DNA from: JBAYJY01 sp041664945
GTDB lineage: Bacteria > UBP15 > UBA6099
DNA length: 27,761 nucleotides
NCBI GenBank assembly: GCA_041664945.1
Contig: JBAYJY010000048.1
Location: 1-27,761, forward strand
Reading direction: 5' to 3'
In this document: piece by piece, positions 7,034 through 15,537 of the stretch
Layout: each line of letters begins with the position of its first letter
Numbering within the stretch: position 1 is the stretch's first letter
Notes under the pieces: model-generated
What the model was told of the DNA's origin: nothing
Database searches by the model: none
The model's input: only the letters and a program-made list of their open reading frames with translations
Position numbers and translations under genes: made by a program

Positions 7034-8089
7034 ATGGCGCAAGACGAACTCGAAATCACTGTGGCTGAACTCAAGAATCGTATTCGCGGCTCTCTCACGG
7101 ACGCTGAAACGCTGAGGATGCTCGGCGACTACTATCTCTATCACGGCATGTTCGACGAGGCGCGCTTTTCATACGAGAAGGCGTTCTCCCTCGCGCCGGA
7201 GAATCCACAGATCAAGTTCGCGCTTTCCTCCTACCACTATAACCGCGGCGACAAGAACGCGGCAATCGCGATGCTTAAAGAAGTCACCGCGTCGCACAGT
7301 GATTTCGCGCCGGCGTTCGCGCTGCTCGGAACGCTTCTCGCCGAAGACGGGCACACTGACGAAGCGATCGCCGCCATCCGCAGCGCCGCGGAACTCGACG
7401 ACGAGAACCCAGATATTTTCTATCAACTCGGCAATCTCTACGACGACAATCAGATGCCCGACGATGCGCTCGATGCCTATCAGCGCGTTATCGAACTCGA
7501 ACCGGAACATGCGCAGGCGCTCAACTCGATCGGTCTGATTCATGCGGATAACGAGGAATGGAACGCCGCAATCTCGTCTTACAAAAAAGCGCTAAACATC
7601 GAACCGGCATACGCCAACGCGCACGTCAATCTCGCGATCGCCTACCTCGGCCACCCGGACATTCCGATTCAGGACGCCGAAGACGAATTCAATCTCGCGA
7701 TTAAATTCGACGACACAAACGCCGACGCGCTGATGGGACTCGGCGATCTGTTCTACGACGATGAGAAATGGCGCCGCGCGCTCGACTGCTACGAAAAAGC
7801 CGCTGTCTCCGACCCGGAAAACGGCGAGCCCTATTTCAAGCTCGGGAACACTTACTTCATGATCGGCGACTTTGAGGAATCTCTCAACGCTTTCCGGCAC
7901 GCTATCGAACTCGATAACGAATTCACAGACCCGCATTACTGGATCGCTCAAGTCTACTCCAAGCAACAGGGCCGCGGCTACGAAGCGGCGATTCATCTGA
8001 AGTTGTATCTGGAACTCGATCCGGAAGGCAATCTGGCGGACGAAGCGGCTAAAATGCTCAACACGCTCCGCCGTGACTGGCCGGTTTAA
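7034..8089 (+). CDS. TPR-repeat protein, cytoplasmic
   Basis: This 351-residue protein is made almost wholly of 34-residue tetratricopeptide repeats, about nine of them, for example YYLYHGMFDEARFSYEKAFS, IFYQLGNLYDDNQMPDDALD and PYFKLGNTYFMIGDFEESLN. There is no signal peptide or membrane segment. It is strongly acidic (many Asp and Glu), suiting a scaffold for protein contacts. The start is ATG 7034, with GGAGG eight bases upstream; an open frame running 29 codons further up lacks support and would overlap the divergent crotonase promoter region. A small palindrome, CTGATA-TTT-TATCAG (6990-7004), lies upstream and could be a regulatory site. The partner is unknown. Confidence 0.85.
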   Translation: MAQDELEITVAELKNRIRGSLTDAETLRMLGDYYLYHGMFDEARFSYEKAFSLAPENPQIKFALSSYHYNRGDKNAAIAMLKEVTASHSDFAPAFALLGTLLAEDGHTDEAIAAIRSAAELDDENPDIFYQLGNLYDDNQMPDDALDAYQRVIELEPEHAQALNSIGLIHADNEEWNAAISSYKKALNIEPAYANAHVNLAIAYLGHPDIPIQDAEDEFNLAIKFDDTNADALMGLGDLFYDDEKWRRALDCYEKAAVSDPENGEPYFKLGNTYFMIGDFEESLNAFRHAIELDNEFTDPHYWIAQVYSKQQGRGYEAAIHLKLYLELDPEGNLADEAAKMLNTLRRDWPV

Positions 8090-8112
8090 GGCGAAAGAAC
8101 TCAAAGAACCAA

Positions 8113-8138
8113 AGAACCCCTTTTATAAAAGGGGTTCT
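8113..8138 (+). terminator. Hairpin terminator after the TPR gene
   Basis: AGAACCCCTTTT (8113-8124) and AAAAGGGGTTCT (8127-8138) form a perfect 12-bp stem, 23 bases after the stop. The arms provide a U-rich context although no long T run follows. The gap 8090-8411 holds this, the two hairpins listed next, and no gene that I can support. Confidence 0.65.
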
Positions 8139-8280
8139 CTGTACTCTCCCGAAAATCTCCTTGGGGTTTAAGGGAACGAACACCGCACTAATTCACCGTT
8201 TCGCAACAATGACGTAATTCTTGGCGGCATTCAAAGCGACAAATTTTCATTAATTATATAAGTGATAAACTTTTCATGCC

Positions 8281-8307
8281 AAAAAAAATGCGGCCACGAG
8301 GGCCGCA
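8281..8307 (-). terminator. Rho-independent terminator of the Fe-S reductase gene
   Basis: TGCGGCC (8289-8295) pairs with GGCCGCA (8301-8307) around a five-base loop. On the minus strand it is followed by eight T (complement of 8281-8288), a textbook intrinsic terminator for the gene ending at 8412. A second GC hairpin without a T run, GCCGCGGG (8360-8367) with CCCGCGGC (8381-8388), lies between the stop and this terminator. Confidence 0.8.
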
Positions 8308-8411
8308 AAATGACCATTCACAAACAGGTCATAAAAGGTAGGCGATAGAAAACGATCAAGCCGCGGGCTGCAAGACGCAACCCGCGGCGGACCGGTAAAA
8401 ACTATGTCTGC

Positions 8412-10430
8412 TTATTTTTCAACATTCGCTTCCTGCGAGACAACTTCCGTGGCATGCGTCGGAGCGATTGTTTCGTTCTTCAGTCCCATCGCTTCGACAA
8501 CAAGAGTCGAGATGTCTTTAACTTTAATCTTTTCCTCAAGTTCGTTGAGCTTCACGCCGTCGTCGAGCATCTGCATGCAGTAGACGCAGGAGACCGCGAT
8601 CGTTTCGGCGCCTGTGCCGGCGAGTTCCTTCACGCGGCGGACATTGAGCCGTTCGTCGCCGGGGACATCGAGATCGAGGTCCATGAAGTAGTTGCCGCCG
8701 CCGCCGCCGCAACAGAAGCTCTTCTCGTTCTTGTTCGACGCTTCTTTGATCTCTACGCCCTTGATCGATTTCAGAACATCGCGCGGGTCGCTGTAGACAT
8801 CGTTGTAGCGACCGAGATAGCACGGATCGTGGTATGTGACTTTTTCGTGAACCTCTTTCGGCAGTTTGATCTTGCCCTGCTTGATCAGGCCGAGGATGTA
8901 TTCCGAGTGGTGAACTACATTGTATTTGCCGCCGAACTGCGGATACTCGTTTTTGAGCACGTTCAGGCAGTGGGGGCAAATTACGAGCAGCGTTTTGAAT
9001 TTTCTTGAATTAAGATTTTCGATCTGCTGTTTGGCAACAGTCTGGAAAACATTTTCGTCGCCGAGGCAGCGGGCGGGATCGCCGCAGCACAGTTCGTCGT
9101 CGCCAAGCATTCCGAATTTTATTCCGGCTTCGCGCAGTATCGTGAACACGTTGGTGGCCACGTGGCGTTTATTCTGGTCGTAGTTGGTGCAGCAGCCCAT
9201 CCAGAAGAGAACGTCTGTTTCGCCTTCGGCAGCGACTATTTGTGGCTTTTCGCCTTCGATCCAGCCGAGGCGGTCTTCCTGCGGGCCGTAGGGATTGCCG
9301 CGTGTTTCGAGCGCTTTGAGCGAGCGCTTTGCGTCCGCGGGCAGTCGGCCGTTCATCATTACTTCCGAGCGCCGGATGTCGATGACTTGATCGACGTGCT
9401 CAACCATTGCCGGGCAAACTTCCATGCAGGCGCGGCAGGTGCGGCAGAGCCACAGTGTGTTTTCTTCTATTGTTTCGCCGATAAAGGGAGTGAGTTCGAG
9501 CGGCTGTTTTTCAGCGGACGCTTCGCCCTCTGCGGCCGGCTTGCCGTTGCCCTTTGCAGCTTCCTGTTTTTCATACATTTCATATACTGATTTTTTCAGA
9601 GCTTTGACAACCTTCCGTGGGTTGAGCGGATAACCGCACTGGCTCACCGGACAAATTTCCTCGCAGCGTCCGCACTCGATGCAAGCGTCGAAGTTCATCG
9701 CGTTCTTCCAAGAGAAGTCGGAAGCGTCCGAATGGCCGATTCTGAATTCGTCGAGGTCTTCGCGGCTGAACAGTTCCTCCATATCCTCGCGGGCCAGAGA
9801 ACCCTTGGAGTTCATGCTGGAGAACATGTAATTGGCCGGAATGAGCAGGAAGTGGAAGAATTTGGTGTATGGGAGCGAGCCGATAAGAGCGAATGTGGCG
9901 AAGGCATGCGTCCACCAGATCAACTGATAGACAACTGCGACAGAGCTTGCGGGCAGAAGACCCATGGCCTTCGAAACGCCGAGGCCGACAGGTGAGTACA
10001 TGGCCCACGGGTCGCCGGCGAACTGAATGCGCAGGCCTTCCAGCAGGAACCCGCCGACGCCGATGAAAAGAAGCAGGCCGAGCATATAAGCGTTCTGCCA
10101 ATCGCTCTCAAGGCTCTTTGGTTTCATGACATAGCGGCGATAGATCGCGATTGCGAGGCCTATGATCAGGAAAGCGCCCGCAATATCCGCGAAGAAGGAA
10201 ACCGCCAGGTAGATATTGCCGTAGAAGAAGTGGAGAGGGGTGTCAATTTCGACCGTCAGGATCGCGGTCGCGAGCATCAGAACAAGAAACGACCAGAAGA
10301 TCAGGGAGTGGAATACGCCGGGAAGCAACTTCTTCCTGACGCGGCCCTGCATCAGAACGTCCTTGAGCATGAAGAACCCGCGTTTGACAATGTCGCTGAA
10401 TCTTTCGTTTGCGGCTTCAATTTCTTCCAC
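8412..10430 (-). CDS. Membrane-bound Fe-S oxidoreductase, ETF:quinone-reductase type (CCG domains), main part
   Basis: This 672-residue protein belongs to the HdrD-like, membrane-anchored CCG family (formerly DUF224) that takes electrons from electron-transfer flavoprotein and passes them to membrane quinones in syntrophs and other anaerobes. In order: NarI-like membrane helices (for example SLIFWSFLVLMLATAILTV, YMLGLLLFIGVGGFLLEGL, LIWWTHAFATFALIGSL); two [4Fe-4S] motifs, CIECGRCEEICP and CRTCRACMEVCP; then two CCG domains with DELCCGDPARC, CPHCLNVLK, SFCCGGGGGNYF and CVYCMQMLDDG. The only start in this frame is GTG 10430, but the expected first membrane helix is encoded just upstream in another frame (10352-10546), so the gene appears frameshifted. 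It pairs functionally with the nearby acyl-CoA genes, although no etfAB lies here. Confidence 0.88.
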   Translation of the reverse strand: MEEIEAANERFSDIVKRGFFMLKDVLMQGRVRKKLLPGVFHSLIFWSFLVLMLATAILTVEIDTPLHFFYGNIYLAVSFFADIAGAFLIIGLAIAIYRRYVMKPKSLESDWQNAYMLGLLLFIGVGGFLLEGLRIQFAGDPWAMYSPVGLGVSKAMGLLPASSVAVVYQLIWWTHAFATFALIGSLPYTKFFHFLLIPANYMFSSMNSKGSLAREDMEELFSREDLDEFRIGHSDASDFSWKNAMNFDACIECGRCEEICPVSQCGYPLNPRKVVKALKKSVYEMYEKQEAAKGNGKPAAEGEASAEKQPLELTPFIGETIEENTLWLCRTCRACMEVCPAMVEHVDQVIDIRRSEVMMNGRLPADAKRSLKALETRGNPYGPQEDRLGWIEGEKPQIVAAEGETDVLFWMGCCTNYDQNKRHVATNVFTILREAGIKFGMLGDDELCCGDPARCLGDENVFQTVAKQQIENLNSRKFKTLLVICPHCLNVLKNEYPQFGGKYNVVHHSEYILGLIKQGKIKLPKEVHEKVTYHDPCYLGRYNDVYSDPRDVLKSIKGVEIKEASNKNEKSFCCGGGGGNYFMDLDLDVPGDERLNVRRVKELAGTGAETIAVSCVYCMQMLDDGVKLNELEEKIKVKDISTLVVEAMGLKNETIAPTHATEVVSQEANVEK

Positions 10431-10546
10431 AACATTACTTTCTTGAAAACCCCGTATCCGAATGCCGCGAAAGAGACGACCATTAAGACATACATTACCC
10501 AGTGAAAATGAATGTTCCAGTAAAATTCCCTGTGTGCCTGTTCCAT
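10352..10546 (-). pseudogene. N-terminal piece of the same Fe-S oxidoreductase, out of frame
   Basis: The fragment begins MEQAHREFYWNIHFHWVMYV, continues through a hydrophobic helix (VLMVVSFAAFGYGVF) and KKVMLWKKLKP, and is the expected beginning of the CCG-family reductase. After KLKP it runs out of frame (QTKDSATLSN), while the other frame continues NERFSDIVKRGFFML, the natural sequel. One base inserted near 10411-10416 would restore a single protein of about 708 residues (8412-10546). GGAGG nine bases before the ATG at 10546 shows that this is the real translation start. Either a sequencing or assembly error, a true mutation, or less likely a coupled two-protein arrangement. Confidence 0.75.
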
Positions 10547-10621
10547 GATGAGCTACCTCCGGTGTTATGACTTTTTTGTCGAACGGTCTTTGTTTGTTCC
10601 TTAGTAGTAGTGGCGTATGAC

Positions 10622-11050
10622 TTATGCGCCTACAGTAGTTTTGGTTTCAATTCCGCGGACCTGTTGAGCGATCGCATAAGCCGCCTTCCCGGGCTGTCTG
10701 TACCAGAACCGAGTGAACTGGGACGTGACATCGAAGCAGTCGGTAGCGGCTTCGAGGCGCATTCCCTTGCTGTCCAGAGCTCTCATGAGCGGCGTGACTG
10801 ACGCGCGGGTCCGGCCGAGCGCCCATACGCGGTCCACGAGCACAACTTCCGCGCCGGCATCCGTCAACATCTTCTTGATTCCCGGGCGATCCAGCGCCTT
10901 TTCGCATTCATCCATGTCCTCGTAAATCCCCGTCAACTCTATCCCGTTCTCTCCGGCGAATTTCCGGATCAGTTTTTTCTGTCCCTCCCGGTCCACCACG
11001 TTACCCTCATAATCCACATACATTCCCGACACATATCCTACTGCTTTCAT
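10622..11050 (-). CDS. Serine-recombinase (resolvase) N-terminal-domain-like protein, catalytic serine missing
   Basis: About 142 residues matching the resolvase catalytic fold: MKAVGYVSGM, Q-x-x-L-I-R-K-F (helix A), NGIELTGIYEDMDECEKALD, RPGIKKMLTDAGAEVVLVDR, LGRTRASVTPLMRALDSKGM and RLEAATDCFDVTS. In gamma-delta resolvase residues 8 and 10 are the catalytic Arg and Ser; here they are Ser8 and Met10. An insertion (residues 11-21) follows, and the protein ends after about 140 residues with no helix-turn-helix domain. It is therefore probably not an active recombinase. AAGGAGG lies seven bases before ATG 11050; the frame continues up to 11182 through a lysine-rich stretch with another possible ATG at 11113. 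A long AT-rich region precedes it. The role is unknown; a regulatory or sensing use of the fold is possible. Confidence 0.65.
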   Translation of the reverse strand: MKAVGYVSGMYVDYEGNVVDREGQKKLIRKFAGENGIELTGIYEDMDECEKALDRPGIKKMLTDAGAEVVLVDRVWALGRTRASVTPLMRALDSKGMRLEAATDCFDVTSQFTRFWYRQPGKAAYAIAQQVRGIETKTTVGA

Positions 11051-11461
11051 GGCTGATACCTCCTTTCCGTTCTCGTTGTTATATTTTTTTCCTTTTTCAG
11101 ATTCCTTTGTCATTTTCGCCACCCCTTTTCTTTTAGCTTTTGTTTCCGCTTTCGCTTTCTTTATATGCAAACCCCATGCCAAATGCGTTTCTTATTCACT
11201 AATTTATTATTAAAACCTTTTATTAAAGGCGTTTTTACTTTTTATCCGTTATTTTCAATCGCAAATATCAATGCTTTTTCAGGCATGGCGCATATATTAT
11301 ATATTCGCATATAACGCACAAAACATAAAAACCTTTTAATAACAGGCGTTTTTACGCTGCATAGTTTTATTATTCGTTTTCGGAGGTTTTATCGCTGTTT
11401 TTTATTCGCAAAAAATATTATTGATTACATTTATATTTATATATGTATATATTCTTTTATT
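11051..11461. other. AT-rich intergenic region upstream of the resolvase-like gene
   Basis: A 411-base gap with very high A+T, including CATATATTATATATTCGCAT at 11291-11310. It contains a direct repeat (listed separately) and several TTCGCA/TCGCAAA words (for example at 11259-11265, 11305-11309 and 11407-11412). It separates the acyl-CoA synthetase gene, which ends at 11462, from the resolvase-like gene, so it should hold that gene's promoter. No convincing open frame exists beyond the lysine-rich extension near 11051-11182. Confidence 0.5.
11212..11355. repeat. Two direct copies of a 27-28 base AT-rich sequence
   Basis: Copy 1 (11212-11238) and copy 2 (11328-11355) both start AAAACCTTTTA and end GGCGTTTTTAC. 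They differ by one base change, one C-for-A change and a single-base length difference in the middle. The copies start 116 bases apart, and each carries an internal weak inverted repeat (CCTTTTA...AGG). They may be protein-binding sites or duplicated mobile-element ends. Confidence 0.6.
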
Positions 11462-13549
11462 TTAGCCAATCACGATCCGGGCGTCCACCGCGGCGCAACC
11501 GGCGCCTTGCTCGAACACTATCATCGGATTGATATCCAGTTCCACTATACTCGGGCAACTCGATATAAGCTGTCCGACAGCTACTATAGCGTTCGCCAAT
11601 GCGTCAATATCAGCCGCCGTCGCGCCGCGCGCGCCCCGCAACAATGCCGCCGTTTTAATTGACTCTATCATGCTAAGAGCTTCTTCACGGCTTACCGGCG
11701 CGAGTTGGAACACTACATCCTTTAGAATTTCCACATATATTCCGCCCAACCCGAACATTAGAACCTGCCCAAAATGCGGATCACTCCGGGATCCGATTAT
11801 AGCCTCGACGCCGGCGCTCGCCATCTTCTGGACGAGTATTTTTCCGCGAATTTCTTTTTCGGTCAGGATTTCCAACAATTGTTTGAAAGCTGCGCGCGCC
11901 TCATATTCAGTTTTTAGGTTCAAACGCAACGCGCCCGCTTCCGTCTTGTGAACTATCTCCCGCGAAACAAGTTTCATAGCGACCGGGAAACCCATTTTTT
12001 CAGCGCTTTTAATTGCTTGCTCCTCATCATCCGTTTCGAGAAACGGAACTACTGGAACTCCGGCGGCTTCGAGCGCATCGAACGCCGCTGCGCCGGCGAC
12101 GAGTCCAGATTTCATGTCCGCTATCAGTCCTAAAGCTTTTCGCGGCGCTTCGGCAGCTTCCGCGAATCCCGCCGATTTTTCACGCATGCAAAAATCCCTG
12201 TATGCCGCCAGCGCCTTGATCGCCATTTCCGGAGAGTTGTATATCGGGACTTTTAAGTCGGCCCGATACTCTCTGACAAGCGCCGCCGAAGCGACAAAGG
12301 CTGTGATCACGGGCTTATTATGTTTGTTTGATAACTCTGCGAGGTCCGGGGCCGGGTTTCTAAGCATTTCCTTCGCTGCGCCGCGGTAATCGCTGGGCTG
12401 ACGCCGGGAAGTGATGAACATTGCGCCATCGACGTCGTTCTGCGCGAGCATCATGTCAATCGCGAGCATTTGAGTGTCCGTGCTGAAACCGTCACCGAGG
12501 TCGATCGGGTTGCCGAGTCTAATGACGCTCGAACGGAGCCGCTTTTTGATCTCGACTTCCGTTTCCGGCGAGAGCGCCGGGAACCGGAACCCCTGCTCTT
12601 CGGCGCAGTCGGCCGCGATGACGGTCAGGCCCCCGGCCGGAGAAACTATGGTGACATTGCGCCCCTTCATCGGCGGTTGCGCAAATGTAACCGCATATTG
12701 GATGAGTTGTTCGAGGGAATGCACGCGCGTAACGCCAGCTCGTTTCACGGCGGCGTCGAGAATACGATCGTCGCTCGCGAGAGCGGCAGTATGAGACTGC
12801 GCCCTCTCCGCGCCCGCCCGCGTTGTGTTTGCTTTGAACAGCAATATCGGCTTTGATGATTTCGCGGCGGCCTCCGCGAACTCGCGCCCCCGCTTCATGC
12901 CCTCAAGATATATCAATATTATTTTCGTGCTTTCGTCCTTAATGAAATAGCGAAGGAAATCCACCTCGTCGAGGCTGTATTTGTTTCCGAGCGACACGAA
13001 CTTGTTAGCCGTCAGGTTATGTTCCTGAATTCCATTTAAAATAGCGAGGCCGACGCCGCCGCTCTGCGCTATGACCGAAACCGGACCAGGCGGCGACCAC
13101 GGCGTTAAATATATAAACGGCAAAAAAAGCCTGTTCTCTGCATTGACGATGCCCAGTCCGTTCGGACCGACAAATTTAATCCCGTATTCCAGCGCTTTTT
13201 TGTTGATGATTTCCGCGAGAGCTGATCCGCCGCCATCCAGTTCCGAAAAACCGGCGGTCTCAATGCAAAGATACTCGATGCCTTTTTCATGTGCCTGATC
13301 GATAATATCCGGAATCGTCCGCGCCGGGGAAAGAATCGCCGCGAGGCCCACCGGCGCCGGTATATCCGTCAGTGACTTGTAGATATCCTTGTCGAACGCT
13401 CTGCCGCCTTTGGGATTGACTGAATAAACAGGTCCTGCAAACCCCCAGCTTATCAGGTTGGAGACAATAGCCCGCGCCATGTTGTCGGGGTTATCGGAAA
13501 CGCCGACAACCGCGACCGAGTCGGGATAGAATAATTTATCGAGGTCCAT
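11462..13549 (-). CDS. Acyl-CoA synthetase (NDP-forming), fused alpha-beta, acetate--CoA ligase family
   Basis: This 695-residue single-chain enzyme should interconvert an acyl-CoA, ADP and phosphate with the free acid, CoA and ATP, giving substrate-level ATP at the end of fermentation. Domain order: CoA-binding Rossmann domain (residues 1-130, VAVVGVSDNPDNMAR, PVYSVNPKGG, FVGPNGLGIVN); succinyl-CoA-ligase-like domains (about 150-450) with the phosphorylated His253 in RAQSHTAALASDD; and an ATP-grasp domain (about 480-695) with His534 in EIVHKTEAGALRLNL and the nucleotide-site segment ILVQKMASAGVEAIIGS. Both mobile histidines are present, so it should be active. AGGAG lies six bases before ATG 13549. 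The acyl substrate cannot be read from sequence; protein acetyltransferase relatives lack this complete set. Confidence 0.92.
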   Translation of the reverse strand: MDLDKLFYPDSVAVVGVSDNPDNMARAIVSNLISWGFAGPVYSVNPKGGRAFDKDIYKSLTDIPAPVGLAAILSPARTIPDIIDQAHEKGIEYLCIETAGFSELDGGGSALAEIINKKALEYGIKFVGPNGLGIVNAENRLFLPFIYLTPWSPPGPVSVIAQSGGVGLAILNGIQEHNLTANKFVSLGNKYSLDEVDFLRYFIKDESTKIILIYLEGMKRGREFAEAAAKSSKPILLFKANTTRAGAERAQSHTAALASDDRILDAAVKRAGVTRVHSLEQLIQYAVTFAQPPMKGRNVTIVSPAGGLTVIAADCAEEQGFRFPALSPETEVEIKKRLRSSVIRLGNPIDLGDGFSTDTQMLAIDMMLAQNDVDGAMFITSRRQPSDYRGAAKEMLRNPAPDLAELSNKHNKPVITAFVASAALVREYRADLKVPIYNSPEMAIKALAAYRDFCMREKSAGFAEAAEAPRKALGLIADMKSGLVAGAAAFDALEAAGVPVVPFLETDDEEQAIKSAEKMGFPVAMKLVSREIVHKTEAGALRLNLKTEYEARAAFKQLLEILTEKEIRGKILVQKMASAGVEAIIGSRSDPHFGQVLMFGLGGIYVEILKDVVFQLAPVSREEALSMIESIKTAALLRGARGATAADIDALANAIVAVGQLISSCPSIVELDINPMIVFEQGAGCAAVDARIVIG

Positions 13550-13641
13550 TTACAACTCCTCTCGCATGAATAGTTAAAGCGAGCGCGATGCGGCATTCTC
13601 AGCGAATATAATGATTATATATGGGAATTTGACCAGTTGAA

Positions 13642-14130
13642 TTACTTTTTTCTTTTTTTGAATCCGCGTTTTGCGTCGATGTTCCGCTTTAGATCCACCT
13701 GTCGGTCCTCGCTCTGCCTCAAAAACCGTTTCATTTTTTTCTCGAAGCTGTCTTCTTCGCCGCCGCCGCCGGAGTCCTGATGCTGTTCGCGGTGCTGATA
13801 ATCTCTTCTCTCCGACGCTTGGCGGGTTCCAGATTGAGCGTGATGCTCGCGTTGGTGATCGGGGTTAACGTCGCGATGAAATTTTTCGAGTTCTTCGGGC
13901 GTGATGTTTTTTAAAGAAAGTTGGATCCGGCCTTTTTCGTCGATGGAAATGATTTTGGCGACAACATTGGAACCGACAGCGATGTGATCGGAAACTTCCC
14001 GCACGAACTTATCACTTATCTGCGAAATATGGATAAGCCCGGTTTTGCCGCCTCTGATTTTTACGAAGGCTCCGAATTTGACAACATCTACTATTGATCC
14101 TTCGACTATCGATCCAATCTCATTTGGCAT
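13642..14130 (-). CDS. S1-domain RNA-binding protein
   Basis: About 162 residues. Residues 1-75 are one S1 (OB-fold) domain: GSIVEGSIVDVVKFGAFVKI, GLIHISQISDKFVREVSDHI and GSNVVAKIISIDEKGRIQLSLK, very like the general stress/YabR S1 proteins that associate with ribosomes. The remaining half is hydrophilic, with His/Gln/Arg-rich and Gly-Glu-rich stretches, and ends in a strongly basic tail (KRGFKKRKK). I chose ATG 14130; the frame extends to a TTG at 14154 that overlaps the GAGGAGG site, so translation from one of the upstream TTG codons cannot be excluded. It is downstream of the FtsB-like gene (85-base gap), as is common for divIC-S1 pairs in other bacteria. Confidence 0.85.
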   Translation of the reverse strand: MPNEIGSIVEGSIVDVVKFGAFVKIRGGKTGLIHISQISDKFVREVSDHIAVGSNVVAKIISIDEKGRIQLSLKNITPEELEKFHRDVNPDHQREHHAQSGTRQASERRDYQHREQHQDSGGGGEEDSFEKKMKRFLRQSEDRQVDLKRNIDAKRGFKKRKK

Positions 14131-14215
14131 GCTTTTCCGGTTCAACCTCCTCAATTATCACTTTTTGCTGGCGATATGGAAGAAGAACAGTGTTTCGGCG
14201 GTCCGTTTTTTGTCC

Positions 14216-14572
14216 TTATCGGCCCTCGTTCGAATTCACCGGGTTTGGCACGATTTTTATATAGACTTCCCTTGGAGGCATCAGATAGAGTTCTTTACGG
14301 GCGATTTCTTTCAGATATTCAATGTTATGAAGCTTGATTTTCTCTTCTTTCAGATTCTTGATCCTTTCGAACTTTTCCCGCTGCTCAGCCTTGACGGCAT
14401 GAATGCCTCGTTCCAGTCCGATCGAATTCTGATAGTTTAAGTTGACAAGATAAGCAGTGACATAAATAAGAAGCGCGAAAACAATCATCGAATAAGCTAT
14501 GCGATATGGCCGCGAATCGAGCGACCTGATTTTCTTTCTTTTGAGCGCGCTGCGCCTGATTTCTTTGTTCAT
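14216..14572 (-). CDS. FtsB/DivIC-like septum formation protein
   Basis: A 118-residue bitopic membrane protein: a basic cytoplasmic N-terminus (residues 1-24, many Lys and Arg), one membrane helix (about 25-46, IAYSMIVFALLIYVTAYLV), then a coiled coil (about 50-85) and the family's C-terminal signature EYLKEIARKELYLMPPREVY. Proteins of this family join FtsL and FtsQ/DivIB in the division complex. The start ATG overlaps the TAA of the upstream export gene (TAATG), so the two are translationally coupled. Linking a cell-division gene to a Wza-like gene is unusual. Confidence 0.85.
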   Translation of the reverse strand: MNKEIRRSALKRKKIRSLDSRPYRIAYSMIVFALLIYVTAYLVNLNYQNSIGLERGIHAVKAEQREKFERIKNLKEEKIKLHNIEYLKEIARKELYLMPPREVYIKIVPNPVNSNEGR

Positions 14573-15537
14573 TAGTTGTTGTTATTTAGATCTCCAAAAA
14601 CGCTGTCTACAACATTTAGTTGTAATAGGCTGTTAATGATTGACGATATCCTGACCCTCGAATTTTCAGGCACGAAAACTATATCTCCGTCCTTTATCAC
14701 AACATTTTCCCTCAAATCCTGTAGGTCTATAAGCGCCTTCAGATCCGCATGTATGACGACGGCCTGTCCTTCAACAACACGAATAATATAGGTTTTGCCA
14801 ATTGCGGCCTTTATTGCCGGGCCTTTTACGCGGGCGATAAGGTCGAGAAGCTGAGTGCCTTCCGGAACATATACTGTACCGGGATCTATTACGCTGCCCA
14901 ACACAACAACCCTGATTTTAGTCGCTGGTATCTGTTTAGCTATAATATAATAATCGCCGGGTTGCACTTCAATATTGCTGCTGAAGTCCGTTCCGTTTAT
15001 CAGACCCCTCACGTCCAGATATCTGATCGCTTCGTTTCCTCGATACAACGCCACTCTCGAAACATCGGCATCATCCAGAAAACTCCCCATCTTCAGCAAT
15101 AAGTCGAGAAAGCGCATCCCTTCGAAATATCTGAATGAGCCGGGCATGCTTACAGATCCGAATACGGATACCGACTGTCCGGGCCTGATGCCCAGCGAAA
15201 CCAGTTCCACGGTAACGCTGTTGTCAGCGTAATACTCGCCAATCTTCTGCTTTATCAGTTCGGCAGCCTGCTCCGGCGTCAATCCCGCAACGCTGAACGC
15301 TCCGAAATCCAAACCTTCGTCTACGATCGGCAGAAAGAATTTCCCACGCTCGTCAATAAGATATTCACCTGTGTACTTCGGCTCTATCGGAATTCTAACC
15401 GATATCTTGTCTCCTGCCCCAAGCACGATCTTATTGCTAACGCTCGACTGCGCTTCCGCTCCATAAACACTCGTTGTATATGCTGCCGCGCAAATAAGAG
15501 CGATCGCCATACATATAAAACAAGCGCTCTTTCTCAT
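14572..15537 (-). CDS. Polysaccharide export protein, Wza-like, with two SLBB domains
   Basis: A 321-residue secreted protein. It has a signal peptide (residues 1-27, ending VYGA), a Poly_export domain (about 33-115, LGAGDKISVRIPIEPKYTGE through GLTPEQAAELIKQKIGEYY), and two SLBB ligand-binding domains (about 125-190, VFGSVSMPGSFRYFEGMRFL; about 208-275, VVLGSVIDPGTVYVPEGTQLL). No lipobox cysteine follows the signal, unlike E. coli Wza. Its role would be an outer-membrane channel or periplasmic adaptor for capsule or exopolysaccharide. It heads a minus-strand cluster with the FtsB-like and S1 genes; no Wzc kinase or Wzx/Wzy is visible nearby. Confidence 0.87.
   Translation of the reverse strand: MRKSACFICMAIALICAAAYTTSVYGAEAQSSVSNKIVLGAGDKISVRIPIEPKYTGEYLIDERGKFFLPIVDEGLDFGAFSVAGLTPEQAAELIKQKIGEYYADNSVTVELVSLGIRPGQSVSVFGSVSMPGSFRYFEGMRFLDLLLKMGSFLDDADVSRVALYRGNEAIRYLDVRGLINGTDFSSNIEVQPGDYYIIAKQIPATKIRVVVLGSVIDPGTVYVPEGTQLLDLIARVKGPAIKAAIGKTYIIRVVEGQAVVIHADLKALIDLQDLRENVVIKDGDIVFVPENSRVRISSIINSLLQLNVVDSVFGDLNNNN

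Noticed and set aside
10622..11182. Longer form of the resolvase-like protein with a lysine-rich N-terminus
   Set aside because: AAGGAGG directly before ATG 11050 and the match of residue 1 to the usual resolvase start favour the short form, although ATG 11113 cannot be fully excluded.
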